DNA of 64,000 nucleotides from Rhabdophis nuchalis (lineage: Eukaryota > Chordata > Lepidosauria > Squamata > Natricidae). Below are positions 11,309 to 25,071 of this stretch, piece after piece. The notes beneath the pieces were generated by a model that made no database searches, was not told where the DNA came from, and was given only the letters and a program-made list of their open reading frames with translations. The translations under genes and the position numbers were made by a program. The stretch spans positions 163,670,003 through 163,734,002 of the forward strand of contig CM077645.1 in the NCBI GenBank assembly GCA_039707465.1, written 5' to 3'. The stretch's first letter is position 1; the number at the start of each line of letters is the position of its first letter.

Positions 11309-11385
11309 GGGAAGCTGGTTAGCTCAAGGCATAGAGAGACATGCCTCAAGTGCTGGAGAGCACCGGTTCAAATCCCTTTAGGGAA
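11309..11385 (+). promoter_or_regulatory. tRNA-like segment with A and B boxes
   Basis: Third array copy of the Pol III-promoter-like segment. One base just after the B box differs (cccttta instead of ccctgta). Confidence 0.7.
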
Positions 11386-11389
11386 GTAT

Positions 11390-11436
11390 GGCCAGCTGAA
11401 GAGGGCTAAGGAGCCCGAAATGGATCCATCCTGGTC
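11390..11436 (+). ncRNA. Hammerhead ribozyme, array copy 4
   Basis: Identical fold and core. Predicted cleavage is after 11430. Only about 44 bases of the next unit follow before the array stops. Confidence 0.88.
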
Positions 11437-11471
11437 TCTTAATTAATTATTAATCATCCCTTAAAAAATCT

Positions 11472-11618
<147 letters not shown>

Positions 11619-11668
11619 GTTTGTAGATTTTCACGGGTGTAGGTATGCTGGTCTTGTTGTATTCAGAT

Positions 11669-11790
11669 GTTTTCCCATGTAAGAATGAGATTGTCTTTGC
11701 AATGTTTTGGTCACAGACCGAAGCCTGAAGATGGCAAGTGAAATCTTGCCGAAACATTGCAAAGACAATCTCATTCTTACATGGGAAAAC
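11669..11790. repeat. Palindrome with a hammerhead-like motif
   Basis: The arms 11669-11707 and 11752-11790 are perfect 39-bp inverted repeats. Between and into the right arm, at 11725-11758, lies CUGAAGA, an extra U, stem II GGCAAG/CUUGCC and GAAACAUU. This is the same architecture as the motif at 10161. It is probably another foldback of a Penelope-like end. Confidence 0.6.
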
Positions 11791-11983
11791 AACACAGGGC
11801 ACAATCACCAATCACCCTCAACAAACATCAACTCCATCTACCAATTAGGATGTGACAAAACAGCCAACCAATCTGTTTAAAGCAACAGAGCCAAAATTCC
11901 AGCCCCCCGCCACCTATATTTATAGAAAAACTGCCACTCGGATCACAGTTTACTCGCACAAGCAAGAAACCAAAGGCACCAGC

Positions 11984-12016
11984 CTGATGATGACGAGCGT
12001 GATCTCGCCAAAACAC
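11984..12016 (+). ncRNA. Degenerate hammerhead-like motif
   Basis: CUGAUGA at 11984-11990, an extra U, a stem II of about five pairs (CGAG/CUCG with flanking bases), then CAAAAC where GAAAC is expected. Loss of the conserved G makes it non-functional. It is followed by 'catgggaaaagacccgaata', which resembles the flank of the motif at 10161. Confidence 0.45.
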
Positions 12017-12056
12017 TTTTAATTTTACATGGGAAAAGACCCGAATAAACCAAAAC

Positions 12057-12089
<33 letters not shown>

Positions 12090-12106
12090 TGTATGTATGT
12101 ATGTAT

Positions 12107-12135
<29 letters not shown>
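12057..12135. repeat. (ATGT)n/(ACAT)n microsatellite
   Basis: ATGT repeats that turn into their own complement (ACAT) near 12106, giving a palindromic microsatellite. Confidence 0.95.
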
Positions 12136-12137
<2 letters not shown>

Positions 12138-12351
12138 TGTTTCCACAACACCCTGTTAAGGCCCCAATTAAGAGAGGAAGCACACTGCTTTTCCTTTTCT
12201 GCCTTTTGGCTCATCACCAGAGACCATCTAGACAGAAAGCCAAGAATTCCGTTGTGTAATTTTTTATATGTGTGTTACGTTTTTGAGCTGATCAATAAAT
12301 AAGTCAGGAAGACTAGGATAGATCTATTTCGAGCTTATTAGCTCTCATCAG
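12131..12351 (-). mobile_element. Hammerhead retroelement subfamily B, antisense 5' segment
   Basis: Read on minus, this starts exactly at the hammerhead core CUGAUGA (12351-12345). It then has stem II GAGCU/AGCUC, GAAA, stem III, the cleavage site and the following ~180 bases of the unit. The upstream strand of stem I is missing, so this ribozyme (12311-12351) cannot fold completely. Its outer 134 bases (12131-12264) are a near-perfect inverted repeat of 12352-12484. Confidence 0.75.
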
Positions 12352-12518
12352 AAAAATTACACAACGGAATTCTTGGCTTTCTGTCTAGATGGTCTCTAGT
12401 GATGAGCCGAAAGGCAGAAAAGGAAAAGCAGTGTGCTTCCTCCCTTAATTGGGGCCTTAACAGGGTGTTGTGGAAACAATTATATATAACTATCCTCCTG
12501 TCTCAGCTGACAAGAACA

Positions 12519-12590
12519 GAACCTAGCTGGCTTAATGGCAAGGCTCTCGCCTGGCATGTAATACAGCCCTGGTTCAAATCCCAGTAAGGG
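12519..12590 (+). promoter_or_regulatory. tRNA-like segment with A and B boxes
   Basis: A-box-like 'tggcttaatggcaagg' and B box GGTTCAAATCC at 12571-12581. The T arm is better preserved than in the array (CTGG pairs with CCAG around TTCAAATC). It is probably a Pol III promoter relic or functional promoter of the subfamily B unit. Confidence 0.7.
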
Positions 12591-12593
12591 TAT

Positions 12594-12640
12594 GGCTAGC
12601 TGATGAGAGCTAATAAGCTCGAAATAGATCTATCCTAGTC
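12594..12640 (+). ncRNA. Hammerhead ribozyme, subfamily B
   Basis: Stem I GGCUAG/CUAGUC, core CUGAUGA at 12600-12606, stem II GAGCU-aaua-AGCUC, GAAA, stem III AUA/UAU with loop GAUC, C17 at 12634. All core bases are canonical. Compared with the array copies, one pair each in stems I, II and III has changed on both strands, so pairing is preserved. Confidence 0.88.
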
Positions 12641-12671
12641 TCCCTGACTTATTTATTGATCAGCTCAAAAA

Positions 12672-12752
12672 CATAACATACATACATATACATATATATA
12701 TACATACACACACACACACACACACACACATTCACACATACACACACAATAT
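12672..12752. repeat. (TACA)n/(TA)n/(CA)n microsatellite
   Basis: Mixed TACA, TA and CA repeats directly after the subfamily B element. Confidence 0.93.
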
Positions 12753-13259
12753 ATATCTCTCCCTCCCTCCATTTCTCTGTTATACATCTGCCAAATTTAA
12801 CACAAAAAACTCACTCTGAGTGATGTACAAGAAAACTAAAGCAATAAATATCTAAAATAATTATTATTAACAAGTATTAATAACATTAAAAACCATAGAA
12901 ACAGCTAAAACAAGAATAATAGACAAAGGGAAATTAATACTATACAACCTGCATCAAATATAGTAGCATCAGAGGATCCCAACACAGGAAGATGGAATTT
13001 CCCCTGGTTCCAGGGCAGCAAATGCTACTAGTTTGTGCTGAGGAAGACAAGGGAGCTTCATAATAAATAGTAAGGCAATGCAGAACTGGACTGAGAGTTA
13101 TTGTCAATAGAAGGGTTATCATAATCTATTTCCTTCTCGGCAAACCATCTCCATCAAGATACAGCATTGATGCTCTTCTATTCAGCCTTACTGTAATACT
13201 GAAGGGGTGGCAAAGGAGGCAAAGTCCATACCCTCGGGAGAGGTTTTGCAAGAAATATG
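12753..13259. other. Unrecognised sequence
   Basis: Nothing recognised. Confidence 0.55.
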
Positions 13260-13500
13260 AGAACCAGTTTGATCTAGTGGATAAGATACCATGCTAGACA
13301 GTGGGAAATCATGAGGTCAAGTCCTGCCTTAGTCACGAAAGCCAGCTGGGTGACTTTGGGCCAGTCACCCTCTCTCTCTCTCAGCCTAACCTACCTCACA
13401 GGCTTGTGGTTGTGGGGAAAATAAGAGGAGGAAGGTATATTGGATATATTCACCACCTTGAGTTTTTCTAAAAATAATAAAATCATAAAGAAATAAATAT
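13260..13500 (+). mobile_element. Sauria-type SINE
   Basis: A well-kept copy: A-box region 'gatctagtggataagatacc', B box 'gaggtcaagtcctgc', body 'agccagctgggtgacttt' and 'ggccagtcaccctctctc', and 'ttggatatattcaccacctt'. The tail is 'aaaaataataaaatcataaa', a degraded Bov-B-like end. It is the same family as 1258. Confidence 0.9.
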
Positions 13501-13628
13501 CGTATGGGATCATTTCCAGCAGAAATGAGATGGGTTGTTACTTGTAATTAGTATTAGTTGGTGCAAGGATGCTATGCATCTGATTACCTAGGATGAGACA
13601 GTATTCTCTTTTTCCTGACCCTCTACAG

Positions 13629-13758
13629 GGCTTTCAACTTGCTGCCCGCAGGCTGGATGCATCATGTGCTGGCCATGCCCACATCCGGTTTAGCAAAGGG
13701 GGGAAAAGTCATGATGCATCAGGTGACGATGCCATGATGACACAGGTTTGCACCCCTG
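13629..13758. mobile_element. Short hAT MITE
   Basis: About 130 bp ending in 'gtttgcacccctg', with the complementary left end partly lost. Flanks ctctacag (13621-13628) and ctctaaag (13759-13766) differ at one base. It is the same small family as 37482 and 62982 ('ggtttagcaaagggg' core). Confidence 0.7.
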
Positions 13759-13766
13759 CTCTAAAG

Positions 13767-14527
13767 TTTAAAAAAAAGGTTAAGAACTCCTTCCATGGTA
13801 TTCTTGATTTCTTAGCTTTGTGGAACAGACCACCATATAGTACTAGTGATCTATGATGGGCAGAGGACAAAACGTTCCCAAGGGAAAGGATTACTAAAAG
13901 AATGGGGAAGTGCTTAATGAATCTTTCAGTTTGATAGAACATAAAGGGTTTTCTTGTCTGGTGTAACTAGCAGGTTTGTGAATGCCTTCTTGCTCTTACA
14001 GTCACACGGAGGTACTTTCATTCAAAAACCACTTAAATTACTACAGGTAACAAGGCAGTTCAACCTTGCACAGTATCTCTGAATTTTGAACCAGCAGGTA
14101 GTGGACACCATGCATCTCCTGCTCTCTTAAGGTATTTGTGGGAAAACGTTAGAGCATAGAAGATAGACAATTGATGCATAAGACAGAAGATAGACAATTG
14201 ATTGATGGGTCCCAAACCACTTACAAGTTGAAGATCTATTTTTAAAAGTAAAGCAGACTTGAGATTCGTGGCCCATTGCTTTCAGAAAGAATGAAGCTGG
14301 ATTCAGTGGCCTGTTCTAATGTTAGCCTTTAGCAAAAATTTTCTTCTATTCCCAGATTCATTAATTAGTAGCCAGGATTAGTTTTTCTCTCTCCAAATGT
14401 GCATTGCTAAGCAAAGCTGCAGATGAGATGGCAGCAAGGTTAAAGTTGCTTTGAATTTCATTCATTTTCTCAGCTTCTTTAAAGTGATGAAGCAGAAATT
14501 CTCACTTTTCTTTCTCTTGTATTCATA
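13767..14527. other. Unrecognised sequence
   Basis: Nothing recognised. Confidence 0.55.
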
Positions 14528-14535
14528 GTATAGGA

Positions 14536-15032
14536 CAGTGATGGCGCACCTTTTTTGCCTCGGGTGCCAAAAGCATGCACGTTTGCGCTATCACTCGCGC
14601 TTGCGTGCGCCCCCAATATTTGATGCCCCCCACACCATGCCCCTTGCGCATGTGCATATGACCACCACCACGCTGCTGCCCTGGAGGCCCTCTGGAAGCC
14701 AGAAATGGCCTGTTTTCTGACTTCCAGTGGGCCCAGTAGGTCTGTTTTTTGCCCTCCCTGGCTCCAGAGGCTTTCTAGGAACCTGGGGAGGCTGAAAAAT
14801 GACCCAACAGGCAAACCGGAAGTTTGGGAATGGACTTCTGAATTGCCCGTTGGGTGGTTTTTCACTCTCTGGAGGCTTCAGGAAAGCCTCCAGAAGGTGA
14901 AAATTGGCTGAAAATCAAGGCCTAAAATCAGCTGGCCAGCGCGCTGGAGCTGACAGGGAAACGCCTTGCATGCCCTCAGAAATGGCTCCGTGTGCCACCT
15001 GTGGCACGCGTGCCATAGGTTCACCATCACAG
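14536..15032. mobile_element. hAT MITE with perfect 8-bp TSD
   Basis: A 497-bp element with ends CAGTGATGGCGCACC and GGTTCACCATCACAG. It is flanked by perfect octamers gtatagga at 14528-14535 and 15033-15040. The interior is GC-richer than its surroundings, with 'ggtgccaaaagcatgc' at the left and 'gtggcacgcgtgccatagg' at the right. The family recurs at 16335 and 51160. No transposase is present; the 128-codon minus frame here is incidental. Confidence 0.92.
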
Positions 15033-15040
15033 GTATAGGA

Positions 15041-16326
15041 TGTCTGTACTGATCTTGCCAAGATATGCTCAAAGCCCCACCCTTTATTATGGATGTCTCT
15101 GCATCTAAAAAATCTATTATCTTTGTTATTTTCAACCCAGCCTCAGAAATTTCAGTTTTTCTCCTACTCTGAAATTTGTCTAAATTAATATTTCATTGAT
15201 GCTCTCCTAGCAGATTTATTTAATGCATATAACAATGCAGAAAAAGTGATTATATTACAGTTAAGCATAAAGACAAACTGACAAAAGTAGCGACAGAATC
15301 AGTTAAGAGAAGAAATTCAGAGAATCAAACATTTTACTGGCTCTACCTGGCTTTAATTTTGTGGAAGTAATTTAAATATTAAACTCACACCAAGAAGTGG
15401 CACAGGAAAACAGCCACAGCCGCATCAAACATACAAGCTTCATAGGAGGAATTTATTCTGGAGATAAAAGTTGGCTCTGGGATTTCTAGCTGTCTGTGGC
15501 TTGAAGTCTCAGAACTTAACATTATTTGTAGAATTGAAACAAGCCTGGGGATCGTAATTTTGAAGTAGTTTATTTCAGTTACATTTTTTTGGTAACCTGA
15601 AGGCAAGTGAGACAGGAAAGTCTATGCCCCAAATTAGATGGGATCTTTAGCATTTCATGTGAATTCTCACAAAATGTCTGCCAGGGGAAGAGGATATCCC
15701 CTGCATATAATGGTTGTTGTGATAGTTCTAGTTATCAAAATGCAAACTGGTAGGTTTGGCAGAATAGTCTCTCCCATTTCATTTTATGTCATTTCTGAGC
15801 TCTTGACCATACTTCCAGGTAAATCCCTATGTTATAACCATCCCAAATTTTATTTTCTATAACGCCCATGGTGCATTTCGGATCCAGAGGCATTCTAATA
15901 ACTTACAATGAGATCAGAGACTTTACCTTTGCAGGAAAATAACGTTCTCACTTAATTACTTAAACAAATGTTTAAAAGTCAGGTTGAACAGGGAGGCTGC
16001 TAACCACCATATGGGTTGCTATCCCTGTGATACTTATCCTGGAAAGTAAAACTGTATAGCTCTTGGGGTGGCTGTTGGAAGAATCATATTATCACTACTT
16101 TTTTTGACTCCTCCCTATCTGCATCCCCTGCATATTAATATCTCCAGAGATGTGCTTTGCGCTTTGTAGTAAGCATATTTACCTGCCCTGGTGTATATAT
16201 CCTAGTCCCTATGCCTGCTTCCTTTCAACTTTCAGGAAACACCCAATTCTGAATAAACATATCATTTGACTAGACAGCTCAGCATTGATCTGGGTTTCAT
16301 GTATGCTTTATAAAATCTCCCTTTGT
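15041..16326. other. Unrecognised sequence
   Basis: No repeat family, RNA gene or exon recognised. Confidence 0.55.
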
Positions 16327-16334
16327 GGTAGAAT

Positions 16335-16865
16335 AGAGATGGCTAACCTTTTTGTTGTCGTGTGCCAAAAGCGTGAGCATGCCCACACCCATAATGCAAT
16401 GCGTGTGCAACACCACCTGCACACACTGCCCTCTGCGCATGCACATGTAACCCCTACCACACATGCACATGTGATCCCCCAGCATGAGTGTGTAATCCCC
16501 CGCACCCTGTTTTGGGTCCAGCAGGCCACCCTGAAGCCACCTGGGACCAAAAACTGGCTGTGGGGGGCGGCGGCACAAACCCTCATGCCCTGTTTTGGGC
16601 CTAGAAGGCCTCCTTGAAGAATCCTGCAACCCAAAACAGGGTGTGCCACACACCTCCATGTTCCCCCCACCCCCATGCATGTGCATGCATCTCCCGCATG
16701 CACTCTGCCCCCACGCATGCACGCCAAAGATCCGAAAATCAGCTGGCTGGTGGGAGGCATGCGCTCATGCACAGTAGAGCTGAGCTGAGGTGACGGCTCA
16801 CATGCCCACAGAGAGGGCTCTGCATGCCACCTGTGGCACGCGTGCCATAGGTTTGCCTTCATGGT
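16335..16865. mobile_element. hAT MITE with perfect 8-bp TSD
   Basis: A 531-bp element starting 'agagatggctaaccttt' and ending 'ataggtttgccttcatggt'. It is flanked by ggtagaat at 16327-16334 and 16866-16873. It is the same family as 14536, with CA/TG-rich interior repeats ('gcatgcacatgt'). Long open frames across it on both strands are low-complexity artefacts. Confidence 0.9.
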
Positions 16866-17033
16866 GGTAGAATCTCCAGCTAGATTGGAGGGAGGCATTA
16901 AAAGAGGCCAAACCTAGAATCCTTGCTCTGCAGAAAGTGGCACAAACCTGACTTCCCCCAGAATCCTTGAGGCTTTATTTGATCATTCCAAAGGGGATGT
17001 ACTCAGTTTGGGGAGATTCTCGTAACATAGGTA

Positions 17034-18108
17034 CCATATTTTTGGAGTATAAGATGCACCAGAGTATAAGATGCACCCAGGTGTTGAAGAGGCAATTAAA
17101 AAAAAAAAAGTAAGTAGGTAGATAGAGGGAGAGAGAGGGAGAGAGAAATAGAGAGGGAGAGAGAAATACAGTAGGTAGCTAGGTAGGTAGAGGGATAGTG
17201 AGAGAGAGAGAGAGTAGGTAGGTAGAGGGATAGAGAGAAAATAGAGAGAAATACCTAGAGTAGATAGGTAGGGGGAGGGAGAGAAAGAGTAGGTAGGTAG
17301 ATAGAGGGAGAGAGAAGTAGGTATGTAGAGAGAGAGATTGTGTGTATAGATAGGTAGGTAGGTAGAGGGATAGAGAGAGAGAAATAGAGAGAGAGAAATA
17401 TAGTAGATAGGTAGGGGGAGAGAGAGTAGGTAGGTCGGTATATAGTTGGTATCTAGGTAGATAGGGGGGGAGAGAGAAATACAGTAGGTAGGGAGGGAGG
17501 GAGAGAGAATAGGTAGGTAGGTAGGTAGGTAGGTAGGTAGGTAGATGTTTCCAGATGTATTTACCCATGTGCTGGAGAAGGAAATTGCTGACAACCTGTA
17601 GCACCTAAAATTGCTGGCACAACCCTTGACCAATGTAATTCTCATCAACCACTCTAACTAAGCAGCTTTCCAAAAGGATAAAAAAACAGTTTTTAAACCT
17701 CCCCAAAACAGCCCGTTTTTTGCAAAAACAAACCTGGGTGTTTTTTTTTAAAGGCAGGAATAGCCTTGGGTGGGCTTGCAGGGTGCTTGTAGGGGGGTGG
17801 GGGGGCCAAAAACGAGCAAAAAATGGCCCGTTTTTTGTGAAAACGGGCCATTTTTTGTCAATATTTTTGCATGCATAGTCTTATGGAGGCTTATAGAGTG
17901 CTCCTGGGGGCTGGGGGGAGGGCAAAATTGAGGAAAAACCGGCCCGGTTTTTGCTCATTTCTGCCCTCCCAGCCCCCAGGAACTCTTTGAAAGCCCCCAT
18001 AAGACTATGCACTGCCATTTTGGTGAAGGGGCGGGGCTTCAGGAGGCAAAGCATTTTCAGCCTCTTTTTAGAGGAAAAAAGGTGCGTCTTATACTCTGAA
18101 AAATACGG
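17034..18108. mobile_element. TA-flanked (Tc1/mariner-like) foldback MITE
   Basis: A 1,075-bp element with inverted ends CCATATTTTTGGAGTATAAG and CTTATACTCTGAAAAATACGG and a TA on each side (17032-17033, 18109-18110). The right half folds on itself: 'gcatagtcttatggaggc' pairs with 'gcccccataagactatgc', and repeated 'cgggccattttttg' blocks are inverted. The left half is a GGTA/GA microsatellite. A TA duplication and no transposase point to a Tc1/mariner-type MITE. Confidence 0.85.
17106..17545. repeat. (GGTA)n/(GA)n compound microsatellite
   Basis: About 440 bases of purine-rich repeats mixing GTAG and GAGA units inside the TA-flanked MITE. The purest GGTA run is at 17512-17544. Frames of 140-220 codons rich in Y/L/P/S come only from this tract. 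Confidence 0.93.
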
Positions 18109-18110
18109 TA

Positions 18111-18680
18111 AGTGATAATAAAGTTTCTGCTAGAGACATTCATGAGTGATTCTGATTGTTTGCACCCAACACCCTTGAACTAACATTCTCAAAAAGATTT
18201 ATCCATACCCATGGTTTACAAAAGCCAAGGCATTGTGCAATTTATAGTCAATGGGACGCAGGAATCTGGGCCCTCTAGTATACAACCTTTCATTCTCACA
18301 TGTCAAATTAGGTCATTTCACAATGTAAATATATGGAGATGATGGGGCAACATGATTAATGGCCTACTTTTGATTTAGAAGCAAATTAAAAATGAACAAT
18401 AAAGGGCCAGATGCAGATGTAGCTTCAATCCTATTGGAAAGCTTTTCTGTTCATCTCTCCTAATTAACATGGAGTTTCAGGCCTTCTATCTTTTATAACA
18501 ACTCTGGAAAGAAGAAAATTAATGGATTCATTACATTTTGATCCTAAATAGATTTTTACAAATTTACATAGAGTTGAGTTGGAATTACATGGAACTGATA
18601 AAATGTCTATATGGGAGATTCTTGGAAATAATTAATATGTACAGTCATGTTCAGATCAATGTATGTCCAAAAGTGGACTA
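18111..18680. other. Unrecognised sequence
   Basis: Nothing recognised. Confidence 0.55.
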
Positions 18681-18681
18681 T

Positions 18682-18780
18682 ATACATACATACATACATA
18701 CATACATACATACATACATACATACATACATACATACATACAGTACAATATATATATGTATGTGTGTGTGTGTGTGTGTT
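18682..18780. repeat. (TACA)n and (TG)n microsatellites
   Basis: TACA to about 18742, a short TA stretch, then TG to 18780. It abuts the 3' end (in element orientation) of the hammerhead element at 18781. Confidence 0.95.
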
Positions 18781-18814
18781 AGGTTTTTGAGCTGATAAAT
18801 AAATAAACAAGGGA

Positions 18815-18861
18815 GACTAGGATAGATCTATTTCGAGCTATTTAGCTCTCATCGGCTAGCC
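18815..18861 (-). ncRNA. Hammerhead ribozyme with core mutation
   Basis: Stems as in subfamily B (stem I GGCUAG/CUAGUC, stem II GAGCU-aaau-AGCUC, stem III AUA/UAU). The core reads CCGAUGA instead of CUGAUGA. U4 is conserved in active hammerheads, so this copy is probably inactive. Confidence 0.82.
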
Positions 18862-18935
18862 ATACCCTTACTGGGATTCGAACCAGGGAAGTATTACATG
18901 TGAGGCAGTTGTAATTGCCACTAGACCACTGGTTC
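18862..18935 (-). promoter_or_regulatory. tRNA-like segment, best-preserved boxes
   Basis: On minus, A box TGGTCTAGTGG (18928-18918) and B box GGTTCGAATCC (18884-18874) fit the Pol III consensus very well. A possible anticodon stem TTACA/TGTAA encloses a loop with CCTCACA. It looks like a tRNA-derived SINE head, but the acceptor stem is not convincing. Confidence 0.75.
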
Positions 18936-19030
18936 TATACTGATCAGCTGAGACAGGGGAATAAGTATATGCTTGTGTCACAACACCCTGGTAAGCCCCA
19001 ATTAAGGAAGGAAGCATACTGCTTTATATA

Positions 19031-20540
<1,510 letters not shown>

Positions 20541-20542
20541 TA

Positions 20543-23394
20543 TATATATACCAAAAGAATCCTGAATTTATGTAATCTATCTTTTATTCTAGATTTTACT
20601 GCTATACAATGTATTCTCATTAGAATGACAACACATTTATGATTGAATAAAGTTGATTCAGCTTAAACTGAACAATTCCCACCCCATTTATTAAAGATTT
20701 TTGAAGTTCAGCATGATATTCATTTGATAAAAGACATATTCCTGGGCCATAGATTGATGGCAAGTAAATCCTACATAGCACACTACCTAGCTGACCAGTG
20801 TGACATTCCAATTTCAGGTTGCTATAAGGAAGAAACCTGGAGTAAAGAGAGAATTGCTGCACTAAGAATTAAATCTGTCTGCAGGGCATTCTCGTTGACC
20901 ATTGATTAGAATGACAGATGCCATTTCTATTCATTGACTAGAGCAGCCAGAGGCTGTTAGACACGAACATTTCCAATATTCAACTTTGCGTCAGTATCAA
21001 GTGATAGGTAGTTATTGACCATTAAGTAGAAATGATGCCATGGCATTCTTTTTTGAGTAAAACTGAGTTGTAAGAAGAAAAAAAGACCAGTTAGGCTATT
21101 TTATTACTGAGAGAGCTAGGCACTGTCAGAAAATAAAATAAAGCGAAATGGACAGCTGTTTCATTCTAGAGTCATTACACTGCTTGCTTTTCATTTTTCC
21201 TCCCAGATTCTGTCTTTTTCAATCAGATTTTTCTCTGTGCTCTTTCCATTATCGCTATCTCTATAATCTGAGAGTCAGATTTTCATTTAGCATTTTAATA
21301 ACATGATCCATACATCAATTACACCAGAACACTTGGGTTTTAGCTGGCAGTTTTACTGGAATTCTTGGGATAAATTAGCTCAAATCTGGTTCAGGGATCA
21401 GTATGCCACATGCTGAGCTTTCACTTTAATTAAAATGTACTGAATCCTAAGTATAATTACTTCTTTATCTTTTCCCATTAACAGTGGAAAAATGATGGAC
21501 TCATTCCCCACTGACTTTCCTCTCCATATTGTTTCACTTTTTTGCATTGTTCTAAGTCTTTTTTCCTTCCAGCAACTTATTAAAATGAATCGTGAGTTAG
21601 AAACAAATTTGTTTCTAACAAATTGTAATTGCAACAAATTGTAATTGTAACAAATTGTAATTGTTTCTAACAATTTGTAATTGCAAAGTTATTGTCCCAG
21701 CAATGCAAAGGAAATATCCACCGGGATACAAGGGTGGGGTTTTTTGTTTTGCTTTTTATTAGTTTAAGAATGTGACAATATTGTGATCACAACTTCGAAA
21801 TTCTCCAAAATCATGCCATTTTGACACCTGTCTAGGTATGGCAAGGCATTGTTACTTGAGCTGCTGTAATGCTTTTAAAATTCTTGGATGAGAAATGAAT
21901 GGGCAGTATGAATTAGAGCATTTTTTATGAAGTTTCTTCCAATTCTATATCTCTAATTAAATGGAGAGAAGCTACTTGTTAAAAAAAATGCAGTTTGGGT
22001 TATTACTATTGTTATTATTTGTTAAGAATCCTGATTTGAGTTTGACTGCTGGTGACTACATGGATACATCCATGTGATTTTCTTAGCAACACTATTGGCA
22101 TGGATTGTCCATTCTCTACTTGAATATATTTGAGTACTTAGACTTGCCAATAGGCTTTGGATTTCCCAGTGCTTAGCTTTTTGACCATAATTAGCTTTTG
22201 AAATTAGCCAGCATGTACTGATGAGTTGCCGTAATAGACTCCTAGGGGCTTCCAATGTACTGTGCTTTATTATAATCATATGATTTATTATATAAATGTG
22301 TTAGATGAATAAGTAATGCCAGTGTTAAGGCAGCCATTTTATTTAAATTATCTAAAAGGTATGTAAGTAGTTGAGCAGATCAGTGAGTTAGAAATGTAGG
22401 GCTGACTATGTGAATGTTGTTTCATGGACGAATTCATAACCCAACAGCTGATAATCGCAATGATTTTTTTTAAAAAAATATTGCTCTCTGTCCCATCTTA
22501 TACCCCAAAAAAAAAAATCAAAATGAGTTTATTTTGAGTTTCTTTCTCAGGTTTTTCACTTTTTTAGAACTTCATCCCTCTTAACTCTTCACTTTTAGCT
22601 TCCTGCTTCCCAAGGCCAGATCTACATTCTTTTGCAAGGACACAGGTATCCAAAAACTTAATTGATGAGGGCGGAGAGATCTAAGAACTTGGAAAAGGTA
22701 CACTATTGAAGACCTTGGAACAAAAGGCAGAGTAAACACAAGGAGATGGTTGTGCAAACATCTTGAGTCTAAGCAATATAATTTAAACCGGTGTGTATTC
22801 AGCATCTATAATCAGACATAATTATCAGAATATGGAAAGTCAAAAAGAAGTGAATAACTAAATAGCAGCAATGATATTAATTGGTGGCTCAATTCTCTCC
22901 ACAAATTCCTCCTCTAATTAACTATAAATTTATTGAATAATTGGAATATTTGTGTTTGGCTATGATGTGTATGTTAATAGAAAAGGTTTACATTTATGTA
23001 GCCTTACAGCCACAACAAAGCATTTCTCAGACTTGCATATACCACATATAGTCTTAGCGTATTACTGCATGCATGAAATATATCCATCAAATTGCTTACT
23101 GCTCCTGCGTTGGCAGCATCACTTATGTTGATATTCAATCTTCAGTGTTAGTTATGATATATAAAAAACACAGCTGCTGGAATATCCCGGGAGACCTAGC
23201 TGTAACAAGCACATGGGCAAATTGTGTTATTTATAGATTTCTTTAAATTCTGTGGCAAAGTACAGTACACATTGTGTTAATCACACTTTTTAAAAATGAC
23301 ATGCATAATATTAGCTTTTTCTCCTAAAAAGAAATGCTGACTGAGATACTGGTCCTAGTTAATCTTCTGCAGGACTAAATGATTCTGGAATTCA
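20543..23394. other. AT-rich unrecognised sequence
   Basis: Apart from the short tandem repeat at 21615-21680 I recognise nothing. There is no convincing exon and no long open frame. A faint resemblance to old SINE sequence near 22040-22160 is too weak to call. Confidence 0.5.
21615..21680. repeat. 16-bp tandem repeat
   Basis: Three to four copies of 'aacaaattgtaattgt'-like units, followed by an inverted variant ('aacaatttgtaattgc'). Confidence 0.75.
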
Positions 23395-23478
23395 CCCCGG
23401 GATGGTATTGAACTGCTTAGAAAGTTAACAACCGGTTCTCCCAAATAGGTGCAAACTGGCTGAATCCCACCACTGATG
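23395..23478 (-). mobile_element. hAT MITE fragment
   Basis: 'aaccggttctcccaaatagg' and the end 'ggctgaatcccaccactg' belong to a MITE family with CAGTGGTGGGATTCA ends, related to the one at 47578. Only one terminus is clear. Confidence 0.5.
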
Positions 23479-23542
23479 TGGCTGCTTAGGAACATGACTA
23501 CATATTGGGAAATTATTTGAAAACATACAGCTTGGTTTTTGT

Positions 23543-24867
<1,325 letters not shown>

Positions 24868-25071
24868 TCAGAATAACAGAGTTGGGAGGGACTGTGGAGG
24901 TCTTCTAGTCCAACCCCCTGTTCAAGCAGGAAACCCCATACTACTTCAAACAAATCATTATCCAATATATTTTAAAAAAAATCTTCAGTATTGGAGCACC
25001 CACAATGTCTAGAGGCAAATTGTTCCACTAATTAATTGTTCTGTCAGGAAATTTCTCTTTAGTTCTAGATT
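24868..25071 (-). mobile_element. CR1 LINE 3' end
   Basis: On plus it reads 'cagagttgggagggactgtg', 'ggtcttctagtccaaccccc' and on to 'atttctctttagttctag', the complement of the CR1 3' end. It carries only about the last 40 codons of ORF2 plus the 3' UTR. It stops where a second CR1 3' end begins. Confidence 0.85.

Larger units (their letters stand above)
12352..12671 (+). mobile_element. Hammerhead retroelement subfamily B, sense copy
   Basis: A nearly full unit in sense orientation: 'aaaaattacacaacgg', then a middle block related to the 344-bp array ('tctgtctagatggtctctag'), a tRNA-like segment, a complete hammerhead, and about 37 bases past the cleavage site. It ends at 'caaaaacataaca' against a (TACA/CA)n tract. 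Joined to the part seen in the antisense copy, the unit would again be about 345 bases long. It is clearly related to the array at 10321 but diverged, so it is a separate subfamily. Confidence 0.75.
18781..19028 (-). mobile_element. Hammerhead retroelement subfamily B copy
   Basis: A single minus-strand copy running from about 'ataaagcagtatgcttcctt' through 'ccccaattaagg' (read on plus), a tRNA-like segment and a hammerhead, to 'cagctcaaaaacctaaca' against (CA)n. It is about 83 bases short of a full unit at its 5' side, where the TA-flanked MITE at 19031 begins. It ends at the same unit position as the copies at 11474 and 12671. Confidence 0.78.

Noticed and set aside
10449..11349. A 70-codon minus frame repeated three times at 344-bp spacing
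   Set aside because: It repeats only because the unit repeats. No start context or homology is recognised, and the conserved feature of the unit is RNA structure.
16983..17648. 221-codon minus frame rich in Y/L/P/S
   Set aside because: It is a translation of the GGTA/GA microsatellite.
18862..18935. Functional tRNA gene
   Set aside because: The A and B boxes are excellent, but the acceptor stem is not convincing and the segment is fused to a hammerhead in a repeat family.
22022..22279. Possible old SINE near 22040-22160
   Set aside because: Only a loose resemblance in 'ggtgactacatggatacatc'. No boxes or ends could be defined.
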